Source of the DNA: Oceanobacter kriegii DSM 6294
Lineage (GTDB): Bacteria > Pseudomonadota > Gammaproteobacteria > Pseudomonadales > Oceanobacteraceae
Assembly (NCBI RefSeq): GCF_000422845.1
Contig: NZ_AUGV01000008.1
Location: 171,097-235,096, forward strand
Reading direction: 5' to 3'
Length of the DNA: 64,000 bases
The position numbers and the translations under genes are program-made. The notes beneath the pieces are model-generated. The model was not told the origin of the DNA and did not search any database. It worked only from the letters and a program-made list of their open reading frames with translations. This document shows positions 51,543 to 62,649 of the stretch, piece by piece. The number at the start of each line of letters is the position of its first letter. Position 1 is the first letter of the stretch.

Positions 51543-51572
51543 ATAGTATGTAATGTAACGAATCGTAGTCAA
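51543..51572 (-). promoter_or_regulatory. Promoter of the surface-protein operon
   Basis: On the minus strand TTGACT (51572-51567) and TACTAT (51548-51543) are separated by 18 bases, a near-consensus sigma70 promoter. Transcription would start near 51536, giving a leader of about 45 bases before ATG 51490. One AATGTAACG copy lies within the spacer. Confidence 0.55.
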
Positions 51573-52402
51573 TTGGTTGGCAAGATTGTCAGTAAGCGAT
51601 TCTGAGCATGTAAAACGTTACATTCGTAATATGGTCGGACAATCCAAAAAAGATTGAATGGTGGGGTTAGACAATGGTTCTTTGATGACCTTATTGTTCG
51701 TCTGATAGTGCTATTGAGCCGTAAAAATGAGACATGTGAACTGGTTGGCACTTTTTCCCGTTGTTGGGGTTTAAATAGTAAAGAAGTGTCAAGATGGCCG
51801 ATTTTGAGCCATGAAGGGCGAGCTTTGTCATGGCAATTGGAAAGATTATCAGACTATTTAGTTTGCTAAGTATTTTGTCAATTGATCGGCGTCAAAAAAT
51901 TGTTCCTGTGATATGAATAATTAACACATGATAAGTAGGTGTTTAGTTGGTGGTTAATGGCGCTTTAATCACTCACTGAACGCATGGAATTATTGTTAAA
52001 TGATATTTTACGCAATGTAACGGTTTTATTTTTCCAATATGTGAATTGCGTCCATATCCTGTATATCAGAACTAATATTTATCGAGTGTTTTTTATATTA
52101 ATCCGATACCAAAGTACTGGCTCTCTGGCTGCTTGGTATAACTACTTAATACGACCCGAATCACCTGAAAGGCTGCTACAGATCTGACCGTTGGCAGTGC
52201 TAATCTCGTTCTTAATTGAGAGTGAACAGGCGTTGTTTGCCGCTGTTCAGGAATGCGTGGCGTTGAGGCGTGTGCATTTTGACGGTTTCTGTTGGCTATC
52301 GTGCGTTCGATTTGAAAACTCTTTCTGAATCATGGGCTTGGAGCTGTCAGAAAGGGGATTTTTGCGGTGGTTTTGGGGCGTCCCCAAGGCCGCACGCGCG
52401 AA

Positions 52403-52449
52403 TAGACCATCGTCTAATGTTGCCGACCGGTAGCAATGACCAATATGAA
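52403..52449 (+). promoter_or_regulatory. acsA: acsA control region: palindrome TAGAC-N4-GTCTA and promoter
   Basis: A perfect inverted repeat TAGAC-N4-GTCTA (52403-52416) lies just upstream of TTGCCG (52420-52425) and, after 18 bases, TATGAA (52444-52449). The palindrome centre would be near -46, a class II activator position. CrbR, encoded downstream of acsA, is a good candidate to bind it. That link is inferred. Confidence 0.5.
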
Positions 52450-52523
52450 TGCAAAGCGGCTGGCGACACCGTCCTGCGTATATGGATTCGCGATTACACA
52501 TAATAAGTAGAGGGGAGAACGCG

Positions 52524-54473
<1,950 letters not shown>

Positions 54474-54502
54474 TCCATTCCGCGTCTTGTGAGTATCCTT
54501 TC

Positions 54503-54543
54503 AACGCCGGTTGCAGATTCTCTGCAACCGGCGTTGTTTTTTG
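54503..54543 (+). terminator. Rho-independent terminator of acsA
   Basis: A 15-pair perfect stem (54503-54517 with 54521-54535, loop TTC) is followed by GTTTTTTG. Very strong by sequence, so acsA is probably a single-gene unit. Confidence 0.9.
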
Positions 54544-54630
54544 TAGAAAATGCTACTAGTGTCGGACGTCAGCAACAGAGACGTTGCCAGGATTAAGTAA
54601 CGGCCTTTTGCTGTTCGCTCTGGAGGACCA

Positions 54631-55314
54631 ATGCAGTTAGCCAATAAAATAATAATTGCCGATGACCATCCCTTGTTCCGCACTGCCATGCAGCAGGCGG
54701 TAAAGCAACTGGTACCCGACGCCGAAATACCTCAGGCAGAATCCCTGCCAGACCTGCAAAAGCTGGTTGAAGAACACACCGACGCCGATCTGGTGCTGCT
54801 GGATTTGCAGATGCCGGGTGCTCACGGTTATTCAGGATTGGTGTTTTTGCGCTCGCACTACCCGGAAATCCCGGTGATTGTGGTTTCCGCGGCGGAAGAC
54901 CCGGCCATTATGTGTCAGGCCATTGACCATCAGGCGTCCGGTTATATTCCCAAGTCAGCTCCGCTGGAAGACATTGCGGTGGCGATTCAGAAGGTGCTGG
55001 AAGGCGATATCTTCCTGCCAGAAGCCGCGCGTCGTCATCAGCACCAGCCAAACCAGAGTGCACTGGATCTGGCCGACCGTCTGGCCAGCTTGACCCCACA
55101 GCAGTTCCGGGTGCTGACCATGATGTCTGAGGGCATGCTGAATAAGCAGATCGCATACGATCTGGACGTCAGTGAAGCCACCATCAAGGCCCACGTGACG
55201 GCGATTTTCCGCAAGCTGGGGGTACGTACCCGCACGCAGGCCGTGATTGCCGTTCAAAGCCTCGATATTGAAAAGCCAGAACAACAGATCAGCGCCAGCC
55301 AACCGGCCAGCTGA
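54631..55314 (+). CDS. crbR: LuxR-type response regulator, CrbR-like
   Basis: 227 residues. Receiver (1-120) with acidic pocket ADDHPLFR, phosphoacceptor Asp58 (LVLLDLQMPGAHG) and YIPKSA. A LuxR/NarL HTH follows (about 150-215, LTPQQFRVLTMMSEG, LDVSEATIKAHVTAIFRKLGV). The pairing with a symporter-domain kinase and the place behind acsA match CrbR (ErdR), which activates acs and other acetate or propionate genes. The ATG is preceded by GGAGGA. Convergent with crbS; a short hairpin lies between them. Confidence 0.9.
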   Translation: MQLANKIIIADDHPLFRTAMQQAVKQLVPDAEIPQAESLPDLQKLVEEHTDADLVLLDLQMPGAHGYSGLVFLRSHYPEIPVIVVSAAEDPAIMCQAIDHQASGYIPKSAPLEDIAVAIQKVLEGDIFLPEAARRHQHQPNQSALDLADRLASLTPQQFRVLTMMSEGMLNKQIAYDLDVSEATIKAHVTAIFRKLGVRTRTQAVIAVQSLDIEKPEQQISASQPAS

Positions 55315-55328
55315 GCGTTGTTTGACAT

Positions 55329-55348
55329 GGGGAGCAGTATAGCTCCCC
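55329..55348. terminator. Weak hairpin between crbR and crbS
   Basis: GGGGAGC (55329-55335) pairs with GCTCCCC (55342-55348). The tails are poor in T, so it may be a weak bidirectional terminator between the convergent genes. Confidence 0.4.
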
Positions 55349-55388
55349 AACCCCTCTTTCTTTTGCCAATTGCGTCCCTTGAGGGTGA

Positions 55389-58300
55389 CTACTGGCTCAC
55401 CATCTTGCGAATCACTGCTCGCAGAGCCGCCGGACGAATCGGTTTCTTGAGGAAGTAATAACCCAGCTCTCGTGCCTCGTTAGCAACCGAATCCCGTGGA
55501 TCGGCGGAAATCAGGATGCCGGGCAGTTGTGGATCGTTGAAATGCTCTCGCAGCCAGTTCATGGCTTGTAAGCCGGTCTCGTCGTTATCCAGCTGATAGT
55601 CGGCCAGCATGATGGCAGGCTTGAACGGGATATCGCGGGCGCCTTGCAATGAATCGGTGGCGTAGAGATCACATTCCCAGGTATTGAGCAGCGCTTCCAT
55701 GCCGGCCAGCACTTCGGGGTCATTGTCGATACAGAAGGTTGGCATGCCGGTGAAGCTGCTGCTCGCCATCGGGGTTGGTGTCGCAGTTGCTGCAACGCTG
55801 GCCTGCGGCTCTGCCAATGGCACTATGATGCTGAAGCAGGTGCCTTTGCCGGGTTTCGACTGCACCTTGATCTCGTGCCCCATGCGTTTGGCCATGCGTT
55901 CGACAATCGCCAGTCCCAGCCCTTTGGTGTCCTGCTTGCCTTCGTTCAGGCGTTTGAACTCACCAAAAATATCCACCAACTTGTGTTCGGGAATACCAAT
56001 ACCGGTATCCCACACCTGAATCATGACGTTGTCGCCGCGCTTGCGGCAGCCGACCAACACCTTGCCATGCTCGGTGTAGCGCACGGCGTTACTGATCAGG
56101 TTCTGAATGATGCGGCGCAGCCAGTGGGAGTCGCTGCTGACCCAGAGTCCTTGCACCGGCCGAACCGTCAGATTCAGACCTTTGTCGGCGGCCAGCGCGG
56201 TAAATTCATCGGTCAGTGGTTTCAGCACCGACGCCAGCTCAATGGGGTGTACGCCGGGTTCCATGGCGCCGGCATCCAGTTTGGCGATTTCGACCAGCAC
56301 CGACAGCACGTCTTCGGAGGATTGCAGCGCGCCCTCCAGGTGATCGAGCAACTGCTGCTGCTCGTCGTTCAGCTGCTTCTGCGCCAGTGTGGAGGCAAAC
56401 AGCTTGGCGGCGTTCAACGGCTGCATCAGGTCGTGACTGGTGGCGGCCAAAAAGCGGGTTTTGGAGTGGTTGGCTTCAATCAGTCGAGCGGTCAGGTCGT
56501 CGAGCTTGGCGGTACTTTTTTCTACCCGTCGTTCAAGCGAGGTATTGGCTTCCCGCAATGCCTGTTCCGCCTGACGGTGAACGGTAATGTCGGTGAAACT
56601 GGTAACGAAGCCACCGTCCGGCATCGGATGGCCTTGCATGTAAATGACCTGCCCGTTGGGTAACGAGCGTTCGAACGCATGGGCCGAGCCATGGCGCAGA
56701 AAATCCATCCGTCGGCTCACTTGCTCCTCAATCTCCCCAGAGCCACAAAAGCCACGGCCAGCGTTAAAGGCAATCACTTCCTGAATGGGTTTACCGGTGT
56801 GGATAAAACCCGCTGGGTAATTGAAAATTTCCAGATAGCGGCTGTTCCAGGCGACCAGATTGAGGTCGCGGTCGACCACGCTGACCCCTTGTTGCAGGTG
56901 CTCTACCGCGGCCTGCAGCTGGTCACGGCTCATGGCAAACGCCTGGCTGGCTTCCGATGCCAAAAAGGCCAGATCGCGGATCTGGATGCGTTCGCCGCCC
57001 AGTAGGGTAGAGAAGATTACCCGAGCCGAGGACGATCCCATGATCGATGCCAGCAGCTTCTCGGCTTCCTGCAACAAGGAGGCGGTGGCGTGGGCGTTGT
57101 TGTACTGAATGCCATGGCGGGATTGGTAGTCGTTGAAAAAGTCTTCCGACTTGCTGAAACCAAGAATCCGCTCCAGCACCACCCGTACGTCGTCGACCTT
57201 GCAGTCGAATGCCGGCGCGAGGTCGTCGGGTTGACTGAGCGAGCGGGCTGAGGTGAAGTCACCAGCCAGCATGCGTTCCCGCACCGAGGCATTGGTGACG
57301 ATGGAAAACAGAAAGTAGAAAAACACGTTGGCGGCAAGGCTCATCAGAACGCCGACACTGAAGTCATCAATGTCTATACCAACGGCCATTTCGGTCAGCT
57401 GGCGGCCTTCCATGCCCGGTACGGTTTGGGTAATGAATGGCCACATCAGACCGTAGAACCACACACTGGTGCCTGCCAGCAAACCGGCAATGGCTCCCTG
57501 ACGGTTGCCTCCCTGCCAGAACAAACCACCGATCAACGGCGGAGCAAACTGGGCGGCGGCTGCAAACGACAACATGCCAATGGCCGCCAGTGAGTCGAAC
57601 TGGCCAACCAGCCGATAGAACAGATAAGAGCCCAGCATCATCACCAGAATCACCAGTCGGCGCACGGTCAGAATCAGGTTACGTACCTGACTCGAGCGTT
57701 GCAGGTCTTCCTGCCCCCGTTGACGGAACAGTGCTGGCAGTACCATTTCGTTGGACACCATGGTGCTGATGGCAATGGTGGCGACAATGATCATGGCGGT
57801 TGCGGCACTGCCGCCGCCAATAAAGGCCATGATCGCCAGTGATTCATGGCCCAGCGCCACGGGCAAACTGAGCACATAGGTGTCGGGAGAAAAGCCGATG
57901 TCCTGCATAAACAGATGGCCGGTGAGTGCTACTGGCACCACAAAGATCATCATCAACAGCAGGTACAAGGGGAACAGCCAGCGGGCGGTTTTGATGTGGC
58001 GGATGGACTCGTTTTCAATCACCGACACCTGAAACTGTCTTGGTAGCGCCAGCATGGCAAAACCGGCCAGCAGGGTTTGCAGCATAAACGACAGGCTGAT
58101 CAGGTCGCTGTGCATCAGCGGGTGGTCCGGCAGTACTTCCTCGGTTAGTTCCAGCAGGTCGGCGGGGGAGTCGTACAGGTAGCTGAAGACCCATAAACCG
58201 ACGGCCACAAACGCCACCAGTTTCAGCAGTGATTCAAAGGCGATGGCCAACATCATGCCGGGGTGCTGTTCACTGGCGTCGATGTCGCGGGTACCAAAGA

Positions 58301-58832
58301 TAATAACAAACGACGCCATCGCCAGACTGATGTAGAAGGCGGTGTCTTCCCAGAAGGTTTGTACCCCGTCGGGCTCGCGCCCAAGCGGCAGGGTTAGCAG
58401 CTCAAAGGTGGTTGAAATGGCTTTCAGTTGCAGCGCGATGTAGGGCACCACGCACAGAATGGCGACCAGGGTTACCAGCACCGCCAGGGTGTGGTCACGG
58501 CCGTAGCGAGTGGCAATAAAGTCGGCAATCGAGGTGATGCGCTTTTCCTTGGCGATACGCACAATCTTCGCCAGCAAACGCCAGAACACCGTGATAAAAA
58601 TGATCGGCCCAAGATAAATCGACAGAAACACCCAACCGTTCGATGCTGCCTGACCTACTGCGCCATAAAAGGTCCACGAGGTGCAGTACACCGCCAATGC
58701 CAGCGAATAGATAAACCCGGTGTTGTGAATAGGGCGGCCACATTGGGCGCGGCGGTCGCCATACCAGGCAATACCAAACAGGGTGGCGATGTAGAGGGCC
58801 GAGATAATGACCAGTTGCCAAACGGGTATCAT
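55389..58832 (-). CDS. crbS: Symporter-domain hybrid histidine kinase, CrbS-like
   Basis: 1147 residues. About 13 membrane helices of a sodium:solute symporter (SSF) type domain (1-520), a linker, a PAS domain (about 650-760, VVDRDLNLVAWNSRYLEIF), HisKA with His800 (FLAATSHDLMQPLNAAK), HATPase (NLISNAVRYTEHG, DTGIGIP, GLGLAIVERM) and a C-terminal receiver (about 1020-1147, CIDNDPEVLAG, LADYQLDNDE). Domain order matches CrbS/MxtR kinases, which sense a nutrient such as acetate and control acs through CrbR. The receiver's phosphoacceptor lies in IMLADYQLD. Confidence 0.92.
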   Translation of the reverse strand: MIPVWQLVIISALYIATLFGIAWYGDRRAQCGRPIHNTGFIYSLALAVYCTSWTFYGAVGQAASNGWVFLSIYLGPIIFITVFWRLLAKIVRIAKEKRITSIADFIATRYGRDHTLAVLVTLVAILCVVPYIALQLKAISTTFELLTLPLGREPDGVQTFWEDTAFYISLAMASFVIIFGTRDIDASEQHPGMMLAIAFESLLKLVAFVAVGLWVFSYLYDSPADLLELTEEVLPDHPLMHSDLISLSFMLQTLLAGFAMLALPRQFQVSVIENESIRHIKTARWLFPLYLLLMMIFVVPVALTGHLFMQDIGFSPDTYVLSLPVALGHESLAIMAFIGGGSAATAMIIVATIAISTMVSNEMVLPALFRQRGQEDLQRSSQVRNLILTVRRLVILVMMLGSYLFYRLVGQFDSLAAIGMLSFAAAAQFAPPLIGGLFWQGGNRQGAIAGLLAGTSVWFYGLMWPFITQTVPGMEGRQLTEMAVGIDIDDFSVGVLMSLAANVFFYFLFSIVTNASVRERMLAGDFTSARSLSQPDDLAPAFDCKVDDVRVVLERILGFSKSEDFFNDYQSRHGIQYNNAHATASLLQEAEKLLASIMGSSSARVIFSTLLGGERIQIRDLAFLASEASQAFAMSRDQLQAAVEHLQQGVSVVDRDLNLVAWNSRYLEIFNYPAGFIHTGKPIQEVIAFNAGRGFCGSGEIEEQVSRRMDFLRHGSAHAFERSLPNGQVIYMQGHPMPDGGFVTSFTDITVHRQAEQALREANTSLERRVEKSTAKLDDLTARLIEANHSKTRFLAATSHDLMQPLNAAKLFASTLAQKQLNDEQQQLLDHLEGALQSSEDVLSVLVEIAKLDAGAMEPGVHPIELASVLKPLTDEFTALAADKGLNLTVRPVQGLWVSSDSHWLRRIIQNLISNAVRYTEHGKVLVGCRKRGDNVMIQVWDTGIGIPEHKLVDIFGEFKRLNEGKQDTKGLGLAIVERMAKRMGHEIKVQSKPGKGTCFSIIVPLAEPQASVAATATPTPMASSSFTGMPTFCIDNDPEVLAGMEALLNTWECDLYATDSLQGARDIPFKPAIMLADYQLDNDETGLQAMNWLREHFNDPQLPGILISADPRDSVANEARELGYYFLKKPIRPAALRAVIRKMVSQ

Positions 58833-59130
58833 GCAAATCCTTCTTGCGCTTTGGGAGGTTGGGGCGGCTTGACGTCCTTATGCGACAGGCTGTCAGCTCG
58901 ACCTTGAATGCCGACATCATAGCAACATCACCCTGTGGGGTGTTTGCTTTGCTTGCTCCGTCTGCGGATTGGTCGCTATCGCCATATTCTTTGGTCATAT
59001 GGTGTTTGGCCAAGGGCTGGATGAGACTGGAGGTTTAGGGACTAATGAAAATAATAAAGATGGCTAAAAGAATGCGGAGCCGTTCAGGCTCGGCATCCGT
59101 TGCCGAATGGTCGATTGCCACGGAGTCGCC

Positions 59131-60930
59131 ATGACGATCCAGATCAACCTGAACCAACCACCATTTACCTTCCTTTCCAATGAACAGCTGGAATGGCTGA
59201 CCCGTCGCCTCGATCTGGTGTTTTTCGCGGCGGGGGCCACCATTCTGGATGTTGGTGCCGCCGCACCCGGTGTCTATATCGTCTACAAGGGCGTGGTAGA
59301 AGAGATCGACCCGGCCGACAATCGGGTGTTCAGCCAATACGGCAAAGAAGACCTGTTCGATGTGCGGGCGGTGCTGGAGAGCGGCTGCAAGCACCGTTAT
59401 GTCGCGGTGGAAGAAACCCTCTGCTACCTGTTGCGTGCCGACGACTTTATTCAGTTGGTGGAGCAATCCGACGACTTTTCTGTGTACTTCAACACCGACC
59501 TGGGGACCCAGCAGTCGATGGTTGAGCGCCAGGACTCCAGTGTGTCGGAGTTTATTCTGTCGCGGGTGGATGGCGATGTGATTCGCACACCGGCGTACGT
59601 TTCGGCCCAGACCCAGCTGTCGCGGGTGGCGGAAATGATGTTCGAGAAAAAGCAGGATGCGGTGCTGGTGCGCAACGGTCAGGAAATCGGCATCATCACC
59701 GGCACCGATTTGCTGAAGGCCACCTTGCTGGGGGATAAAACCAAACAGAGCAAGGCAGTCGATGTGGCCCAATTCAACCTCATCGAAGTTGAATACGGCG
59801 AGTTTTTGTTCAGCGCCCTGCTGAAAATGACCCAGCACCAGATCGAACGGGTGATCGTCCGCCGCGAAGGGCAGATCGTCGGCTTGCTGGAGCTGATGGA
59901 CATGCTCAGTACCTTCTCAACCCATTCTCACATCATTGCCATGCGGATCGACCAGTCGCGCTCGCTGAAAGAGCTGGTGGTGGCGGCCGGACGACTGGAA
60001 ACCCTGATCGAAACCCTCAATGGTCAGGGGGTGAAAATCACCGCCCTGACCGAGCTGATCACAACGCTGAATCGCCGTCTGATCAACAAGGCGTTCGAGC
60101 TGATTTTCCCCGAACGGCTGCGCAAGTCGGTGTGCATTCTGGTGCTCGGCAGCGAAGGCCGTGGCGAGCAGATTCTGAAAACCGATCAGGACAACGCCAT
60201 CATTCTGGAAGACGAGCACGACAAGGAGGCGGTGTTGCCGTTGCTGCAACAGCTGCATCAGGCGCTGCTGGATTTTGGTTATCCACCCTGTCCCGGTGGG
60301 GTGATGTTCGTCAACGATATGTGGATCAACACGGTGGAAGGCTGGCAGGGCAAGGTCAAGCGTTGGCTGGAGTCTGGCAAGCCGGAAAACATGATGAACA
60401 TGGCCATCTTTATGGATGCCGAGCCAGTGTGCGGTAACCCCGAGTTATTCAAGCCGGTGAAGCAGAGCTGGCAGCTGGAGTCCCTGCGCAACAGCATTGC
60501 TTCGGCGCGCTTCGCCAAGCAGGCGCTCAATTTCGAGACGCCACTGACGTTCCTTGGCAACATTCGTGAAGACGACGGCAAGATCGACATCAAGAAGGGC
60601 GGCATCTTTCCGCTGGTGCATGGCATTCGCTCACTGGCGTTCGAACACGCGATCGATGAATGCGGCACGCTGGAGCGACTGGAACTGCTGAAGCAGCGGG
60701 AGGTGCTGGACGCCGATACCGTGCAAGGGCTGCGTGACGCGCTGATTTTCTTTTTGCGCATTCGCTTGCGTCAGCAGTTGGAGCGTGACGGCGGCGAACG
60801 GGGGCTGAGTCAGCAGCTCGACGTCAACCAGTTGCGCAGTGTCGATCGCAATATGCTGCGCCATGCCTTGCACCGGGTGAAAAAATTCAAGCAGTTGCTG
60901 ACCCAGCACTTCCATCTGGACAGCTTTTGA
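59131..60930 (+). CDS. cNMP-binding / CBS / DUF294 nucleotidyltransferase-like protein
   Basis: About 599 residues from ATG 59131 (GGAG five bases upstream; 59107 also open). Domains: cyclic-nucleotide-binding-like (about 20-130), a CBS pair (about 145-270), and a DUF294 nucleotidyltransferase fold (about 320-460, LGSEGRGEQILKTDQDNAII) with its C-terminal partner (to 599). This family is often encoded next to acetate-utilisation genes; the substrate is unknown. The next gene, a DEDD exonuclease, starts 14 bases later, so they form an operon. Confidence 0.88.
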   Translation: MTIQINLNQPPFTFLSNEQLEWLTRRLDLVFFAAGATILDVGAAAPGVYIVYKGVVEEIDPADNRVFSQYGKEDLFDVRAVLESGCKHRYVAVEETLCYLLRADDFIQLVEQSDDFSVYFNTDLGTQQSMVERQDSSVSEFILSRVDGDVIRTPAYVSAQTQLSRVAEMMFEKKQDAVLVRNGQEIGIITGTDLLKATLLGDKTKQSKAVDVAQFNLIEVEYGEFLFSALLKMTQHQIERVIVRREGQIVGLLELMDMLSTFSTHSHIIAMRIDQSRSLKELVVAAGRLETLIETLNGQGVKITALTELITTLNRRLINKAFELIFPERLRKSVCILVLGSEGRGEQILKTDQDNAIILEDEHDKEAVLPLLQQLHQALLDFGYPPCPGGVMFVNDMWINTVEGWQGKVKRWLESGKPENMMNMAIFMDAEPVCGNPELFKPVKQSWQLESLRNSIASARFAKQALNFETPLTFLGNIREDDGKIDIKKGGIFPLVHGIRSLAFEHAIDECGTLERLELLKQREVLDADTVQGLRDALIFFLRIRLRQQLERDGGERGLSQQLDVNQLRSVDRNMLRHALHRVKKFKQLLTQHFHLDSF

Positions 60931-60944
60931 ACGGTGGTTAGACG

Positions 60945-61562
60945 ATGTTAAAACGCTGGTTTGAAGATCACTTGCCGGGCCGGTCCCGACTACAAGGACG
61001 CTGGAGTTTTATGGCGGAGCCCTACAGCGGGGATGAAGTGGTAGTGCTTGATTGCGAAACCAGTGTCTTCGACAAGAAAAAGGGCGAGTTGCTGAGCGTC
61101 GCGGCGGTGCGCGTAAAGGGCAATGAAATTTTTCTGACCGAAGCGCTGGACCTGACCATCCGTTCCGACGCCGTGACCGACCCGGATGCGGTGCGTATTC
61201 ATTACCTGCGACGGGAAGACCGACTGGCGGGGATTGAGGTTGAGGACGCCATCGAGCAGTTGCTGGCGTTTATTGGTAATCGACCGATTTGCGGGTTTTA
61301 TATCGAGTATGACCGCGCCATTCTCAACCGCTACATCAAACAGTTGTACGGCTTCAAACTACCGAACCGGTTTATCGAAGTATCGGAGCTGTACGTGAAG
61401 GCCAAGCGCCGTCATCATATTCACGAAGTGCACCTGGATTTACGGTTCGAAGGGCTGGCGAAGGATCTGCAAGTGCCGGTGGTAGAACGTCACACCGCCA
61501 TGGGCGATGTGATTTCTACGGCGCTGATGTACATCAAGCTCACCGGCTTTAGAAAGACCTGA
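60945..61562 (+). CDS. DnaQ-like 3'-5' exonuclease
   Basis: 205 residues. RNase T/DnaQ fold: motif I VLDCETSVFD (the usual DxE Asp35/Glu37 with Cys between), motif II GFYIEYDRAILNRYI and motif III HTAMGDVIST, so the four acidic residues and the His are present. The same pairing with a DUF294 protein occurs in many gammaproteobacteria. Not the replicative proofreader: no dnaE or rnhA context. Convergent with the hydroxyacid dehydrogenase, whose stop is one base away. Confidence 0.87.
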   Translation: MLKRWFEDHLPGRSRLQGRWSFMAEPYSGDEVVVLDCETSVFDKKKGELLSVAAVRVKGNEIFLTEALDLTIRSDAVTDPDAVRIHYLRREDRLAGIEVEDAIEQLLAFIGNRPICGFYIEYDRAILNRYIKQLYGFKLPNRFIEVSELYVKAKRRHHIHEVHLDLRFEGLAKDLQVPVVERHTAMGDVISTALMYIKLTGFRKT

Positions 61563-61563
61563 T

Positions 61564-62481
61564 TTATTTCAGGCTGACGATGTTTTCCGCCGTCAGGCGA
61601 ATGATGTTCTGGCGGGCTTCCGGGGTAATCCAGGCGTTATGAGGCGTCACAATCAGATTGAGGTCTTCTGTCATGGCGTCCAGCAGCACATGGCCGTTAA
61701 CCGGTGGCTCTTCCGGCAATACATCCACCGCCAAACCACCCAGCTGGCCCTGACGCAGCGCGTCCAGGCAGGCTGCCTCATCAATGACCCCACCACGGGC
61801 ACAATTCACCACCACACAGCCGGGTTTGATGGTTTTTAGTGACTCTTCATTCAATAAATGTCGAGTGGATTCCGTTAATGGGCAATGAAAGCTGACAAAA
61901 TCCGCCTCCGCCAACAAGGACGATAACGGCGGGCGGGGGTCATTGGCGGCTCCCGCACGGGCAGCAAACTGAACCTTTACACCAAAAGCTTCGGCCAGTC
62001 GCGCAACGGCATTGCCGAGGGTGCCCGAACCCACAATCACCAACTGCTTGCCAGCCAGTTGTGTTGTCGCTCGTCCCATCAGGCAAAAGAACGGACTTTG
62101 CTGCCACTGACCAGCCCGCAAGTCGTGCTGATAGGCCGGTAAACGGCCAGCCAGCGCCAGCAACAACATCAGTGTGTGCTGGGCGACAGAGTCTGTTCCG
62201 TAATTGAGGACATTCAGAACAGGAACCCCAGCGGCCTTTGCTGCGTCCATATCAATGTTATTGGTGCCTGTCGCCACCACGAGAATGCCTTTCAGGTGAG
62301 TCATGGCGTTGGCATCAATCCGGACCTTGTTGGTGATGACCAGATCAATGCCTTGCAAGCGTTCGGTCAGTTGCTGTGGCGATGTGGTTCCGTACAGCAC
62401 CAGTTCGCTGACCTGTTCACGAATCGGGTCGAGATTGATGTCATCGCCGAGGGAGTCTGCATCCAGAAAAGCCGCGCGCAT
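61564..62481 (-). CDS. D-2-hydroxyacid dehydrogenase (HprA-like)
   Basis: 305 residues. NAD-binding loop VIVGSGTLGNAVARL, substrate/catalytic motif VVNCARGGVIDE (Arg), Glu in DVLPEEPP and His in PHNAW. NVLNYGTDSVAQHTL is typical of hydroxypyruvate/glycerate and glyoxylate reductases of the D-2-hydroxyacid family. Substrate not provable. It stands alone on the minus strand. Confidence 0.88.
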   Translation of the reverse strand: MRAAFLDADSLGDDINLDPIREQVSELVLYGTTSPQQLTERLQGIDLVITNKVRIDANAMTHLKGILVVATGTNNIDMDAAKAAGVPVLNVLNYGTDSVAQHTLMLLLALAGRLPAYQHDLRAGQWQQSPFFCLMGRATTQLAGKQLVIVGSGTLGNAVARLAEAFGVKVQFAARAGAANDPRPPLSSLLAEADFVSFHCPLTESTRHLLNEESLKTIKPGCVVVNCARGGVIDEAACLDALRQGQLGGLAVDVLPEEPPVNGHVLLDAMTEDLNLIVTPHNAWITPEARQNIIRLTAENIVSLK

Positions 62482-62649
62482 TGGGTGTCCTTGTATCGAT
62501 TGAAGATCGTTTTACCGAGCTGCCAGCGCTCTGAGTGAGTCCCGTGTGGGAACGGCTGAGAGAGTGGCGTGTTATTCAGTCTGTCAGAAGGTAACAGCTA
62601 ATGTATCAGCCCGAAAGCCGCTTTTGGCCACCCTTCAAGGTTGCCGCCT

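Larger units (their letters stand above)
51491..52523. other. 1033-base AT-rich gene-free regulatory region
   Basis: No convincing gene on either strand. The left part is clearly AT-richer than the neighbours. It contains the surface-operon promoter, three copies of the 9-mer AATGTAACG (51552-51560, 52014-52022 and, inverted, 51616-51624), and the acsA control region near 52400-52520. Confidence 0.7.

Noticed and set aside
55389..58832. Could be an acetate permease (ActP) because of the symporter domain
   Set aside because: The same chain continues into PAS, HisKA, HATPase and receiver domains, so it is a CrbS-type kinase.
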